Source of the DNA: CAZJUP01 sp964549275
Lineage (GTDB): Bacteria; Fidelibacterota; Marinisomatia; Marinisomatales; TCS55
Reading direction: 5' to 3'
NCBI GenBank assembly: GCA_964549275.1
Contig: CAZJUP010000008.1
Span: 1 to 64,000 of the forward strand
DNA length: 64,000 bases
How positions within the stretch are numbered: position 1 is the first letter of the stretch; every line of letters starts with the position of its first letter. This document shows, piece by piece, positions 15,572 through 24,294 of this stretch. Made by a program: the position numbers and the translations under genes. Under the pieces are notes generated by a model. The model was given only the letters and a program-made list of their open reading frames with translations, was not told the origin of the DNA and made no database searches.

Positions 15572-18559
15572 TTAGGATGTCTCCCAGGCGGGGCATATGA
15601 AATTTTTATAATCACACCAATCACAGTGGCGCCCTGTTTTCGGTGAAAATTCCCGGTTTTGAATCGCATTTGCAACTTGGCGTATTTTATCCTTTTTATC
15701 TGTTAATTCATCAGTGGAAAAAGAATGAGACCGCTGAAGCTTCTCCTCATCCCGTAAAAAATACAAGCTGGCCTTTTGGGGAAGGCCTCCAAATTTTGTA
15801 TCCGAGGACTGTTCCAGGTATAGACTATAAATGGCCAATTGCATGCTGGATTTAGCTGATGAAAAGGTATTACTGGTTTTGTAATCAATAACATGAGTGC
15901 CGCCATCCAGCTGGTCAATGCGGTCAATTGCACCCGTAATTTTAATATGATCAATCTTAAAATTAAATTTCTCTTCTCTAGCTATAACATTGGGGGGAGA
16001 AGATTGAAAATGTATAAAATACCTGCTGAGTATCTCTTCCCCCTGTTGTTTGAACTCCTCTTCCTGGTCAGAATAGAAGAAACCGCTGCTATCCCATTCT
16101 TCAGCCATCAGTTGTAATAGTTTCTCTTGGGAAGCCTCAGTTTCAGGATCGTGAAACCGCTGAAGAGTTCGATGAATAATATTCCCAAAAACCAATTGTG
16201 GTTTACTTTGAGACTCCGGAATGGTATCTATTCGTCCCAGTCGATATTTTAACGGGCAACTGATATAGGTTTCTATGGAACTGGCGGAAAGATACAACAC
16301 TGGAGGGGGCGAAGGCTGGTCATCATCTTTTAAATCCAATTGAAGTGACTTTTCCCATTCACTTCCTTCCCAGGAAATCGTTTCTTCTTTTTCGATTTGG
16401 TGAATTCTTTCCAGTGATTTTGTAAGGTCATGAGCTCGGGAAAATTGATTTTGGTTAATAGCTTTTTGTAGATGCTGTTCATACAAAACTCGGATTTTTG
16501 AAAGGGTTTTCGGTGCTTCCTGAGGGTGTTCCATTTCATTTATCTCCATTAAGTTTTTTGGGAGTTCTTTTATAAAGGGTGATGTCGCCCGTTTGGGTGC
16601 GAAAAGATATAACTGGGATTTTGCCCGTGTTATTGCAACATAAAATAATCGTCTTTCTTCTTCAATATGGTGTTCTTTTTCGGTTAAACGGGTATTTTTT
16701 ATATATTCTAACCAATCATCGGGTGGGCGGTTTACCCGTTTTTGGCTTTTATAATTTAAAGGGAAACTACCCGAACGGTTGTAAGGAATAAATACAACCG
16801 GAAATTCTCCGCCCTTAACACCGTGTATCGTTTGGACAAGCACACTGTTAAAAGTATGAATCACATCTGGGTATAGGGCTGAAGGACCTCCTGTATTCAT
16901 AAGAGCTTCCACAAATATATTGAATTGCCGAAGGTCATTTGCTCCGGGATTTCTTCTGGAAAATTCTTGTGTCTTCCGAATGAATTGTCCTGCGTTGAGT
17001 AAGCCAACCTGGTCGTCGAATTCATAACAACTATTGTAGGGCTTGAGTATGCTGGTTTTAATTAAAATAGAATTAAGGACTTCTTCAGCTGATTGAGGTT
17101 TGGGATGATGGCGAATCTCCAATATGAGTTCACATAATTTTCCCATCCCTTCAACGAATGAATTGGATTGATAATGAACCAATGCATGGTCTAACCTGGA
17201 CGTCGGTTCTTTTCGGTTAAATTGATTATAGTAGGTCGAGGCAAATTTTTCTGTAGTATACCGTTTTAATAGCCGATAAAAACCGATGTCCTGATACCGC
17301 CCCCCTCCAACGGTCTGACACCACGCGTTTAAATCTTTTACAAGAGGAATTTCAAAAAAATTGGGAAATCGGGCTTGAACGGGTATACCCCGTGATTGTA
17401 AGTAGGCGGTCAACCCGGAAGCCTGGCTATGGGTTCGGCATAGGACTGCAATTTCATGAAAAGCCGTTCCCGAATCCGTTAGACGAATAATTTCATTGGC
17501 TATGGCTAAATTTTGCAGAGGTTTTTCTGCGAAAGTTAGTTGGGGTTTCGAATGAATATCTCCTGCGTGAGAAATTAGTGTTTTTTTAATTCTGTCTGTA
17601 TTCTTTTTGATTGAGGTATTGGCCAGATCCAGAATTTCCTGGTTTGAGCGATAATTTTCTTCCAGTGCTATTTCTTTATATTTCGGATGGGTGCCATACC
17701 GTTTCCGAAACATTTGAATATTGTGAATACTGGCTCCTCGAAAGCTGTAAATCACCTGGTCTTCATCTCCGACAACGGTAATATGCTCATGAGTATCAGC
17801 AATAAATCCCATAACTTCATTTAAGGCAAAATTATTATCCTGAAATTCGTCAATAATGATATGATGGATTTTATTCTGTAATATTTTTCGGACATGGGGA
17901 TTATTTTTCAATAAGTCATGGGCCCATAAAATCATATCTCCATAGTCCACGACATTCATCTCATTTTTCCATTTTTGAAAGAGAGGATAAATTCGCTTTA
18001 AATCTTCATATTGTGCATGGAGTTCTAAATCAGAGGCATCAACTGGTGATTGCTCAGAAGGCAGGATCAACTCGTCTCGGGTTCGGTTAAAGAAGGGGAT
18101 AAAACTTTCTACAACACTTCTTGCTGGATCCAAGGGAAATTGCCGAGATTGAAAAGGTCCCAATTCATTAAACCGGTTTAATATTAAAAAGGAGGCTTCG
18201 CTTTCTTCAAGCAATTGAGGTATGACACCAGAATCTTTATACTCTTTAACAATATTGAAACAGAGAGAATGAAATGTAGATACAGTCATTTTCTCTGCTC
18301 GCTCTCCCACATGGGAAACAATACGGTCTTTTAGCTCACGGGCGGCTTTTTCTGTATAAGTAATGGCCAATATGGATTGGGGATCCACTTTGTAATGCGT
18401 AATGAGATAGATAATCCTATGGATTAATGTTGCGGTTTTTCCGGTACCGGCACCGGCCAGAATCATCAAAGGAGCCGGAGGATGGGAAATGGCTAAGTTT
18501 TGACTGGGGTTGGCTTTAAAGTTTCCATAGGTGTAGGACATGAGAGAAATTAGAGACAT
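15572..18559 (-). CDS. UvrD/PcrA-type helicase fused to PD-(D/E)XK Fe-S nuclease
   Basis: The 995-residue protein joins an SF1A motor to a RecB/AddB-type nuclease. The helicase has Walker A GAGTGKT near residue 36, Walker B IIIDEFQD near 235, GDEDQVIYSFRGA, YRSNQEIL, TIHGVKGGEFPVVF, and RRLFYVAITRAKSQ near 665. The nuclease begins LSASSIETYISCPLKYRLG near 765, has DRIDQLDG...VIDYKTS near 885, and ends CDWCDYKNFIC. The cysteines at both ends match the 4Fe-4S staple of AddB, AdnB and Cas4. Such enzymes resect DNA ends for recombination. A second start at 18541 (MSYTYGNF) is possible. No partner subunit lies nearby. Confidence 0.9.
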   Translation of the reverse strand: MSLISLMSYTYGNFKANPSQNLAISHPPAPLMILAGAGTGKTATLIHRIIYLITHYKVDPQSILAITYTEKAARELKDRIVSHVGERAEKMTVSTFHSLCFNIVKEYKDSGVIPQLLEESEASFLILNRFNELGPFQSRQFPLDPARSVVESFIPFFNRTRDELILPSEQSPVDASDLELHAQYEDLKRIYPLFQKWKNEMNVVDYGDMILWAHDLLKNNPHVRKILQNKIHHIIIDEFQDNNFALNEVMGFIADTHEHITVVGDEDQVIYSFRGASIHNIQMFRKRYGTHPKYKEIALEENYRSNQEILDLANTSIKKNTDRIKKTLISHAGDIHSKPQLTFAEKPLQNLAIANEIIRLTDSGTAFHEIAVLCRTHSQASGLTAYLQSRGIPVQARFPNFFEIPLVKDLNAWCQTVGGGRYQDIGFYRLLKRYTTEKFASTYYNQFNRKEPTSRLDHALVHYQSNSFVEGMGKLCELILEIRHHPKPQSAEEVLNSILIKTSILKPYNSCYEFDDQVGLLNAGQFIRKTQEFSRRNPGANDLRQFNIFVEALMNTGGPSALYPDVIHTFNSVLVQTIHGVKGGEFPVVFIPYNRSGSFPLNYKSQKRVNRPPDDWLEYIKNTRLTEKEHHIEEERRLFYVAITRAKSQLYLFAPKRATSPFIKELPKNLMEINEMEHPQEAPKTLSKIRVLYEQHLQKAINQNQFSRAHDLTKSLERIHQIEKEETISWEGSEWEKSLQLDLKDDDQPSPPPVLYLSASSIETYISCPLKYRLGRIDTIPESQSKPQLVFGNIIHRTLQRFHDPETEASQEKLLQLMAEEWDSSGFFYSDQEEEFKQQGEEILSRYFIHFQSSPPNVIAREEKFNFKIDHIKITGAIDRIDQLDGGTHVIDYKTSNTFSSAKSSMQLAIYSLYLEQSSDTKFGGLPQKASLYFLRDEEKLQRSHSFSTDELTDKKDKIRQVANAIQNREFSPKTGRHCDWCDYKNFICPAWETS

Positions 18560-18643
18560 TCATTAAAATTTCTTTTTAACTTTTTGCCGGGAAGAATGTC
18601 AAATAAGGCGACATGAATTACAATAATTAAAGGAAATCATAGC

Positions 18644-19633
18644 ATGAAACGATTTATCATACCTTTCATTTCAATCTTACTTATTGCTTCCGGATGCGAT
18701 AATCCAATGCTAAATAATCAAAATGAATCATTAGACTCGCCTGAACTTCAAGCATTATCTGATGGGTTGGTTTCAGATTTAGGATTAAATCGATCTGCAG
18801 CAGATGGAGTTAATACCCTATTATATAAACACGGTAAAAATGGAAAACACCGTGAACCAGGTTTTGTATGGAAAATAGCCGGTGAACTTCAACAAACATT
18901 GACAGAAGAGGAAAAAGCCACGTTGTTTGATAAAATGGATGAGCATGGTGTCGATTATTTTGGACATAAATTTTCGTCAAAAGGATCAAAGGGTACAGGT
19001 CATCACGGAGTAAAAATGGCTCTTCAGGCTGTAAGAAAAGTATTAACAGATGAACAAATTGCAGTGTTTGATGAAATTGTTAATACTTATAAAGAACAAT
19101 TTAAATCCCTGTTCGAACAAGTCAAATCAGGAGCGCTTTCCCGAGAAGAAGCCAAAACACAGGCAGAGGCACTTGGTGAAGCCATGAAAGCTGAAATAGA
19201 GGCGTTGCTCACTGAAGAACAGAAAGCTGAACTTGAGCAAATGAAAGCGGATTTTGAAGCCAAAAGAGATGAACGGAGAGAAGAGAGACAGGCGTACAAA
19301 GACTCTTCAAAACAGGTTATGATTGAAATATTAGATATGACCGGTGACCAAGTTGCCAGCTTTGAATCTGTTGTTTCCGAAAAAAGGGAATCAATGCAAG
19401 CCCTAGTTGACCAACTCAAAAATGGCGAAATTGATCGGACTGCATTTCGGGAAGCAGCAAAATTACTTTTTGAATCTCGTAGTGAAAAAATGGAAGCTAT
19501 TTTTAATGATACACAATTGGAGATTATTAAAATTCATAAGGCGCTTTTAATCCGCATGAAGAAAAATCATGGTAAAAAAGGAGGAAAATTCGGGGGACAC
19601 GGCGGAGGCCAGGGACAAAGAGGATCGAAGTAA
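18644..19633 (+). CDS. Spy/CpxP-like lipoprotein with repeated LTxxQ-type helices
   Basis: The canonical lipobox ASGC at about residues 16-19 follows a signal peptide. The mature part is nearly all charged helix. It contains several L-T-x-E-(Q/E) elements like those of Spy/CpxP and ZraP periplasmic proteins: TLTEEEKATLF, VLTDEQIAVFDEIV, LLTEEQKAELEQ, DMTGDQVASFESV. The C-terminal tail is Gly/His/Lys rich (KKGGKFGGHGGGQGQRGSK), which could bind metal. A good ribosome site (aaaggaaa) precedes ATG 18644. A terminator follows, and then an ECF sigma operon with another Spy-like gene. An envelope chaperone or stress/metal-sensing role is inferred from family and context. Confidence 0.7.
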   Translation: MKRFIIPFISILLIASGCDNPMLNNQNESLDSPELQALSDGLVSDLGLNRSAADGVNTLLYKHGKNGKHREPGFVWKIAGELQQTLTEEEKATLFDKMDEHGVDYFGHKFSSKGSKGTGHHGVKMALQAVRKVLTDEQIAVFDEIVNTYKEQFKSLFEQVKSGALSREEAKTQAEALGEAMKAEIEALLTEEQKAELEQMKADFEAKRDERREERQAYKDSSKQVMIEILDMTGDQVASFESVVSEKRESMQALVDQLKNGEIDRTAFREAAKLLFESRSEKMEAIFNDTQLEIIKIHKALLIRMKKNHGKKGGKFGGHGGGQGQRGSK

Positions 19634-19653
19634 ATTTCTATTGTACTCCCCTT

Positions 19654-19687
19654 AAAAAGGGGTCGCAAATTTGCGACCCCTTTTTTT
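19654..19687 (+). terminator. Strong rho-independent terminator
   Basis: The perfect inverted repeat aaaaaggggtcgcaa / ttgcgaccccttttt is followed by more T. It sits 20 bp past the Spy-like lipoprotein stop. It separates that gene from the sigma-factor operon and could work in both directions. Confidence 0.95.
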
Positions 19688-19750
19688 ATGATAATTAGAA
19701 GAGAATCTTTTTAACTTTATCGTACTTCAGCCGTCTAAAAGGACACATGA

Positions 19751-20275
19751 ATGAAACCAGACCATGACCTCATTAAAGAATTTCAGAATGGTAATCGAGA
19801 ATCGTTTGACGAATTGGTTCGACGACATCTTCCCGACACCCATACGTTTTTCTCTCGACTTACAGGCGATAATGTGGAAGCAGAAGATCTGGCGCAGGAT
19901 GTTTTCCTTAAAATGCATAAAGCCCTTAAAAAATTCAGGTTTCAATCCGAATTCAAAACTTATTTATACCGGGCCAATATCAACATGGGGAATACCTATC
20001 TTAAACGAAATAAGTGGCGAAACCTTCTCCATCTGGACCAAGCCCCGGAACCGGAATATCGGGATGATACCCTCGAAGATTCTTGGCGACGAAAAGAATT
20101 ATGGGATGCAGTGGGCAAACTCCCTGCGAAACAAAAGATGATTGTTACCATGAGAATAGCACAAGAATTACCGTACAGGGAAATATCAGAAATATTAGAC
20201 ATATCAGAAAATACAGCAAAGGTGAATTATCATCATGCTGTCACAGCTTTGAAGGAATTATTACAACATGTTTGA
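19751..20275 (+). CDS. ECF-type RNA polymerase sigma factor
   Basis: The 174-residue protein has only regions 2 and 4 of sigma-70. Region 2 covers about residues 12-85 (DELVRRHLPDTHTFFSRL, AEDLAQDVFLKMHKALKKF, TYLYRANINMGNTYLKR). Region 4 covers about 118-172 (LPAKQKMIVTMRI, YREISEILDISENTAKV, HHAVTALKELL). It directs RNA polymerase to a small regulon. It overlaps by 8 bp a gene for a one-TM protein, and that gene overlaps a Spy-like gene. This layout suggests a sigma/anti-sigma/sensor cassette for envelope or metal stress. The subgroup of ECF cannot be set without a search. Confidence 0.93.
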   Translation: MKPDHDLIKEFQNGNRESFDELVRRHLPDTHTFFSRLTGDNVEAEDLAQDVFLKMHKALKKFRFQSEFKTYLYRANINMGNTYLKRNKWRNLLHLDQAPEPEYRDDTLEDSWRRKELWDAVGKLPAKQKMIVTMRIAQELPYREISEILDISENTAKVNYHHAVTALKELLQHV

Positions 20276-20654
20276 TACACAATTTGAAAGCAGTCTCAAA
20301 CACATTGTCTCTTTAGAAACCAGTACCGTTGATGCAGATTTATTTATAAAAAATCTGCATGGGGAAAGGATAAAGAGGGACTCAAAAAGACAGGGGTTTC
20401 TCAATGGTATAACTGCTACCTTGATGGTGGTTTCATTGGGGATTTTTACGGCATCACAACTTCAGGAAAATCCAGCAGAAATGAGTGTTGTTGATGTCTT
20501 TCAAACAGAAATAATTGACAATGAAACTGAATTGTTTTTGTACGAAATGGCTGATTACCTCGTTCAGGAAAGCGATGATGTGTGGGGGACAATTGCCTTT
20601 TTAGAAGAAACAAATGTAAAACCCATTTTGATGATGATGGAGGAATATCAATGA
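20268..20654 (+). CDS. One-TM protein, candidate anti-sigma factor
   Basis: The 128-residue protein has an N-terminal cytoplasmic part of about 45 residues (FDTQFESSLKHIVSLE...), one membrane helix at about 48-65 (GITATLMVVSLGIFTA), and an acidic periplasmic part of about 60 residues. It overlaps the sigma gene by 8 bp and the Spy-like gene by 4 bp (ATGA). Size, topology and position match membrane anti-sigma factors such as CnrY or RseA-like proteins. No zinc-binding HxxxCxxC motif or other named anti-sigma motif is visible. The role is therefore inference from context. Confidence 0.55.
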   Translation: MFDTQFESSLKHIVSLETSTVDADLFIKNLHGERIKRDSKRQGFLNGITATLMVVSLGIFTASQLQENPAEMSVVDVFQTEIIDNETELFLYEMADYLVQESDDVWGTIAFLEETNVKPILMMMEEYQ

Positions 20655-21160
20655 AACGAATCACACCTATAGCCCTAATCATATTTTTATCAGGAATTGT
20701 TTTGGCTCAACCGGGACGGCCCGGCGGCCCCGGTGGGCAATATGGCCAGCGGATGGAAATGATGACCATTTGGAAATTAACCGATCACCTGGATTTAACA
20801 GAAGATCAGGCAGAAAAGTTTTTCCCCAGAATGCGTGAACATCGGAAAAATATTCAGGCTATCCAAAAAGAAGAGTTAGAATATTTCAAATCCTTTGCAC
20901 AAAAAATTAAAAAGGGTGAAGAAATTTCTGAAATTGAAATGAAAAAAATAATGTCTCGCCTGGAATCTTTAGAAGAAAAGAAGTTGAAAGGTCGTCTGAA
21001 ATTTGTCAAAGAATCTGGTGATATCTTAACACCAAATCAACAAGCAAAACTCCTCATGTTTGAAGGGAAACTGAAGCAGGATATTCGGGATAAAATAAGA
21101 GAACATCAAAATCCTAGACAAAAGGATATGAGACGCACAAATAAAAATCGTAGATTTTAA
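20651..21160 (+). CDS. Spy/CpxP/CnrX-like periplasmic protein
   Basis: I chose ATG 20651 over the in-frame 20582 because it has a GGAGG site, starts a signal peptide (TPIALIIFLSGIVLAQ) and overlaps the upstream stop by ATGA. The 169-residue product has a Gly/Pro-rich linker and then long charged helices with LDLTEDQAEKFFPRMREH and ILTPNQQAKLLMFEGKL. These are the two L-T-x-x-Q repeats of Spy/CpxP/ZraP/CnrX proteins. In cnr-type systems such a periplasmic protein senses the signal and holds the anti-sigma factor. A similar role here is inferred from position after the sigma and TM genes. The basic C-terminus (DMRRTNKNRRF) is unusual. Confidence 0.72.
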   Translation: MKRITPIALIIFLSGIVLAQPGRPGGPGGQYGQRMEMMTIWKLTDHLDLTEDQAEKFFPRMREHRKNIQAIQKEELEYFKSFAQKIKKGEEISEIEMKKIMSRLESLEEKKLKGRLKFVKESGDILTPNQQAKLLMFEGKLKQDIRDKIREHQNPRQKDMRRTNKNRRF

Positions 21161-21190
21161 TATCTAAGCCCTGAGTTAGCTTATTTATTC

Positions 21191-21233
21191 AACCCTCGGA
21201 ATCACGAACTGCTGATTCCGGGGGTTTTCTTTT
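21191..21233 (+). terminator. Rho-independent terminator after the sigma-factor operon
   Basis: The stem aaccctcggaatca / tgattccgggggtt (one mismatch) has a loop of about 8 bases and is followed by TTCTTTT. It lies 30 bp after the Spy-like gene. Confidence 0.92.
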
Positions 21234-21298
21234 ATTGGGAAGGGATAAATTATCCGATATAATTTCCAAGCTATAAATTAGAACATCTGGATAAAGTC

Positions 21299-22381
21299 GT
21301 GAAAAAAATATATAACTTCAGTGCGGGACCTGCAGTTCTGAACAAAAGGGTACTTCAAGAAGCTTCGCAGGCCGGAACCTTGTATTTCAATCATGGAATG
21401 AGTCTCATGGAGATGAGTCATCGATCTGCTCCTGTTGTGGAAATGGTAGAAGAGACGAAATATTTGGCGAGGGAATTATTAAATATCCCCAAAAACTTCC
21501 ACATTCTATTTTTACAGGGAGGTGCCTCTCTGCAATTCGCTATGGTTCCTATGAATTTACTTCCAGACGATGCAACTGCTGACTATGCCAATACAGGAAT
21601 TTGGTCCATAAAAGCCATGAAGGAAGCTGAAAATTATGGATTCATAAATGAGGTCTGTTCTTCAGGAGAAAAGAACTATAATTCTATTCCGAACCAGCTC
21701 ACTCAAACTAAAGATGCGACTTATTTGCATTTGACAAGTAACAACACTATTTACGGAACACAATGGCATCGTTTTCCCACGCCACTGAATACAAATGGCT
21801 ATTTGGTTGCGGACATGTCTTCTGATATTTTGAGTCGTGAAATTGACTGGAGTCGCATTGGACTGATTTATGCAGGGGCTCAAAAAAACATGGGTCCGGC
21901 AGGCGTAACCCTTATCATTGTTAAGGATAATATTTTAGGTAAAGTGGATAGAAATATTCCATCCATGCTAAATTATCAGACCCATATTAAGTCACGATCC
22001 ATGTTTAATACCCCGCCTGTATTTTCTATTTATGTGGTAAATCGTACATTACACTGGCTAAAGGAATTGGGCGGGATTCCAGCCATTAAGAAAATCAATG
22101 AAAGAAAAGCCAAAAAACTGTACAGTGAAATTGAACGGAATTCCCTTTTTTCAAGTCCCGTTGAAAAACAAGACAGGTCTCTTATGAATGTACCCTTCGT
22201 ATTTACCCATGGCGGAGATGAAACCTCTTTCCTCTTCTTTTGTGAAAAAAGAGGGCTGGTGAGTTTGAAGGGCCATCGGTCTGTGGGAGGATTTCGTGCA
22301 TCAATATACAATGCCCTGCCGGAAGAAGGGGTGGATTCGCTTATAGCAGCCATGCAGGACTATGAAGAGGCGTTATGTTAA
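21299..22381 (+). CDS. serC: Phosphoserine aminotransferase
   Basis: SerC converts 3-phosphohydroxypyruvate and glutamate to phosphoserine and 2-oxoglutarate, using PLP, in serine (and pyridoxal) synthesis. The 360-residue length fits. The N-terminal NFSAGPAVLNKRVLQEA, HRSAPVVEMVEET, LFLQGGASLQFAMVPMNLL and the PLP lysine in YAGAQKNMGPAG near residue 197 are diagnostic, as is the C-terminal HRSVGGFRASIYNALP. The start is GTG at 21299 with no strong ribosome site; the reading frame begins directly with the conserved N-terminus, so I keep it. mtaD follows 22 bp later on the same strand. Confidence 0.96.
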   Translation: MKKIYNFSAGPAVLNKRVLQEASQAGTLYFNHGMSLMEMSHRSAPVVEMVEETKYLARELLNIPKNFHILFLQGGASLQFAMVPMNLLPDDATADYANTGIWSIKAMKEAENYGFINEVCSSGEKNYNSIPNQLTQTKDATYLHLTSNNTIYGTQWHRFPTPLNTNGYLVADMSSDILSREIDWSRIGLIYAGAQKNMGPAGVTLIIVKDNILGKVDRNIPSMLNYQTHIKSRSMFNTPPVFSIYVVNRTLHWLKELGGIPAIKKINERKAKKLYSEIERNSLFSSPVEKQDRSLMNVPFVFTHGGDETSFLFFCEKRGLVSLKGHRSVGGFRASIYNALPEEGVDSLIAAMQDYEEALC

Positions 22382-22403
22382 CCATGCCTGAAAAATTATT
22401 AAA

Positions 22404-23669
22404 ATGAGCATTCTGATTAAAAATGTGCTAATGGATGGTGAGCAAACCGATATTTATATCGAAAAGAAATTGATAAAATCTATCAGAAAGAATATTTCTG
22501 TATTAGCAGAAAAATTGATTGATGGAAAAAATAAAGCGGCTATTCCTTCCTTTATCAATGCCCATACTCACAGTGCCATGACATTATTTCGCAGTTTTGC
22601 GGATGATATGCATCTTCATGATTGGCTGGAAAATAAAATTTGGCCTCTGGAGGCCCATATTACAGAAGAGGATGTATATTGGGGCGCTCGGCTTTCCTGT
22701 ATTGAAATGATTCGTTCCGGCACTACCCATTTTAATGATATGTATTGGCATTATCCCAGTACGGCTCAGGCAGTGATTGATTCCGGTCTTACGGCTCATC
22801 TTTCAAGTGCATTTTTGGATTTGGGGGATGAAGAAAAATCTAAACATCAAATTTCCGAACAAATTGATTTGTTTAGCAACCGGAATGAATTTAGCCCTTC
22901 CATCATTTTTACTCAGGGAATTCATGCCCTGTACACCGTTTCAAAATCCGGATTATTGTGGGCAAGGGATTTTGCGAAAGAACATAACTTAAAAATCCAT
23001 ATGCATCTTTCTGAAACAGAACGGGAAGTGAATGAATGGGTTTCAGAAACTGGTTTTAGGCCTATAGAATATTTAAAAGAGGTGAATCTATTATCTCCGA
23101 ATCTTATTGCAGCCCACGTAAATTGGGTAACAGAGGATGAAATTAAACTTTTAGCGGAGTACAACGTGGGTATCGTTCATTGTCCCACGTCCAATATGAA
23201 ATTAGCTTCCGGTGTCTTCCCTTATGACAGATTAAAAACAGCCGGATTGCGAATAGGACTGGCAACCGATGGAGCAGCATCAAATAATAATGTGGATATG
23301 CTGGATGAAATGAAAATTGCTGCTTTACTCCAGAAATCACATACAGGAGATGCAACGGCATTATCGGCAGAGGAAGCCTTCGCTTTGGGTACGAGAGGAA
23401 GTGCATCCTTGTTTGAACTAAGCAGAGGTCAACTTAAAGAAGGAATGTCTGCTGATTTGTTGCTTGTAGATTTAAACCATGTCCATTTGGTCCCAAATCA
23501 CCATCTCATTTCGAATCTGGTTTATTCTGCCCATAGCGGCTGTATTGATACCACCATTTGTCAAGGGAGAATTTTAATGGAAAATGGGGTAATCCCCGGA
23601 GAAGATGATGCCATCTTCTCGTTTAGAAAAGCAGCAGAAAATTTGGTAAATAGATTCGAATCTGGTTAG
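22404..23669 (+). CDS. mtaD: MTA/SAH deaminase (amidohydrolase)
   Basis: The 421-residue amidohydrolase has the metal ligands of the ATZ/TRZ deaminase group. These are NAHTHSAMTLFRSFADDM near residue 52, HMHLSETEREV near 200, AHVNWVTEDEI near 235 and LATDGAASNNNVDML near 288. The family member MtaD deaminates 5'-methylthioadenosine and S-adenosylhomocysteine to the inosyl forms. Context supports this: the converging operon holds mtnA and a class II aldolase, and an AhcY-type hydrolase lies at 36064. Related enzymes act on guanine, chlorohydrolase substrates or other adenosines, so the substrate is probable, not proven. Confidence 0.85.
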   Translation: MSILIKNVLMDGEQTDIYIEKKLIKSIRKNISVLAEKLIDGKNKAAIPSFINAHTHSAMTLFRSFADDMHLHDWLENKIWPLEAHITEEDVYWGARLSCIEMIRSGTTHFNDMYWHYPSTAQAVIDSGLTAHLSSAFLDLGDEEKSKHQISEQIDLFSNRNEFSPSIIFTQGIHALYTVSKSGLLWARDFAKEHNLKIHMHLSETEREVNEWVSETGFRPIEYLKEVNLLSPNLIAAHVNWVTEDEIKLLAEYNVGIVHCPTSNMKLASGVFPYDRLKTAGLRIGLATDGAASNNNVDMLDEMKIAALLQKSHTGDATALSAEEAFALGTRGSASLFELSRGQLKEGMSADLLLVDLNHVHLVPNHHLISNLVYSAHSGCIDTTICQGRILMENGVIPGEDDAIFSFRKAAENLVNRFESG

Positions 23670-23676
23670 ACCTTTT

Positions 23677-23694
23677 GGAAAAATAGAATTTTCC
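23677..23694. terminator. Weak hairpin between convergent mtaD and aldolase genes
   Basis: A 6-bp stem ggaaaa / ttttcc with loop atagaa lies between the two stop codons. It may end transcription on either strand, but it is short and lacks a clear T run. Confidence 0.3.
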
Positions 23695-23699
23695 GAATA

Positions 23700-24290
23700 T
23701 TAAATATTTTTCCTGTTAACTTCTGAATATACCCGGAGGGTTAAATCCCCGGCTTCATCCGTAGAAGGACCAACGGAAACAAATCCATGGTTTTTAATGA
23801 TGCAAAAATCTGAAGTTTTTAACAAGTCTGCCACCATTTCAGCACCGGGGATTGTTCCATAAGGGACTTCTTTTTCTGTCTCAGGATACCCGAGTTGAGG
23901 CGCTTTGGACGTAATAGTTTCATTATGACCATGGAATACAGCATTCACATCCGGGCGGTATAAATAAATTAATCCATGCATGAATGATTCTGAACTTGGC
24001 TCCAATTGCCCATGGGATAAAACCTTTTTTGTATTGATGAAAAAAGAAACAACCTCTGAAACAGTATTTGGATTCAAATCTGCCAAAGAGATGGCGGTAC
24101 TTGAAATTAAAAAACCGTTTTTTGTTCGAATACTGATATTACCCGAATGTCCCGTATCCGTTTTTGGCGCTAACCCTTTTTTTGCAAATTGGAGCCCCCA
24201 TGATGATAACAGGTGAACTCCTGTTTCATATAAGGGATGGTTAGACAGATGTACAGTGTTAAATTTTGTTCCGGTATAAATTTCAGGCAT
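23700..24290 (-). CDS. Class II aldolase/adducin family protein (methylthioribulose-phosphate dehydratase or aldolase)
   Basis: The 196-residue protein has class II aldolase marks: HSGNISIRTKNGFLISST for phosphate binding, EPSSESFMHGLIYLYRPD near residue 96, the zinc pair in NAVFHGHNET near 117, and a third His in CIIKNHGFVSVG near 164. It starts 4 bp after mtnA, so it almost surely works on the MtnA product, 5-methylthioribulose-1-phosphate. Two family reactions fit: dehydration (MtnB, methionine salvage) or cleavage to DHAP and methylthioacetaldehyde (the Ald2-type DHAP shunt). No mtnC or mtnD genes are visible here, which mildly favours cleavage, but they could lie elsewhere. Confidence 0.75.
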   Translation of the reverse strand: MPEIYTGTKFNTVHLSNHPLYETGVHLLSSWGLQFAKKGLAPKTDTGHSGNISIRTKNGFLISSTAISLADLNPNTVSEVVSFFINTKKVLSHGQLEPSSESFMHGLIYLYRPDVNAVFHGHNETITSKAPQLGYPETEKEVPYGTIPGAEMVADLLKTSDFCIIKNHGFVSVGPSTDEAGDLTLRVYSEVNRKNI

Positions 24291-24294
24291 GTTT

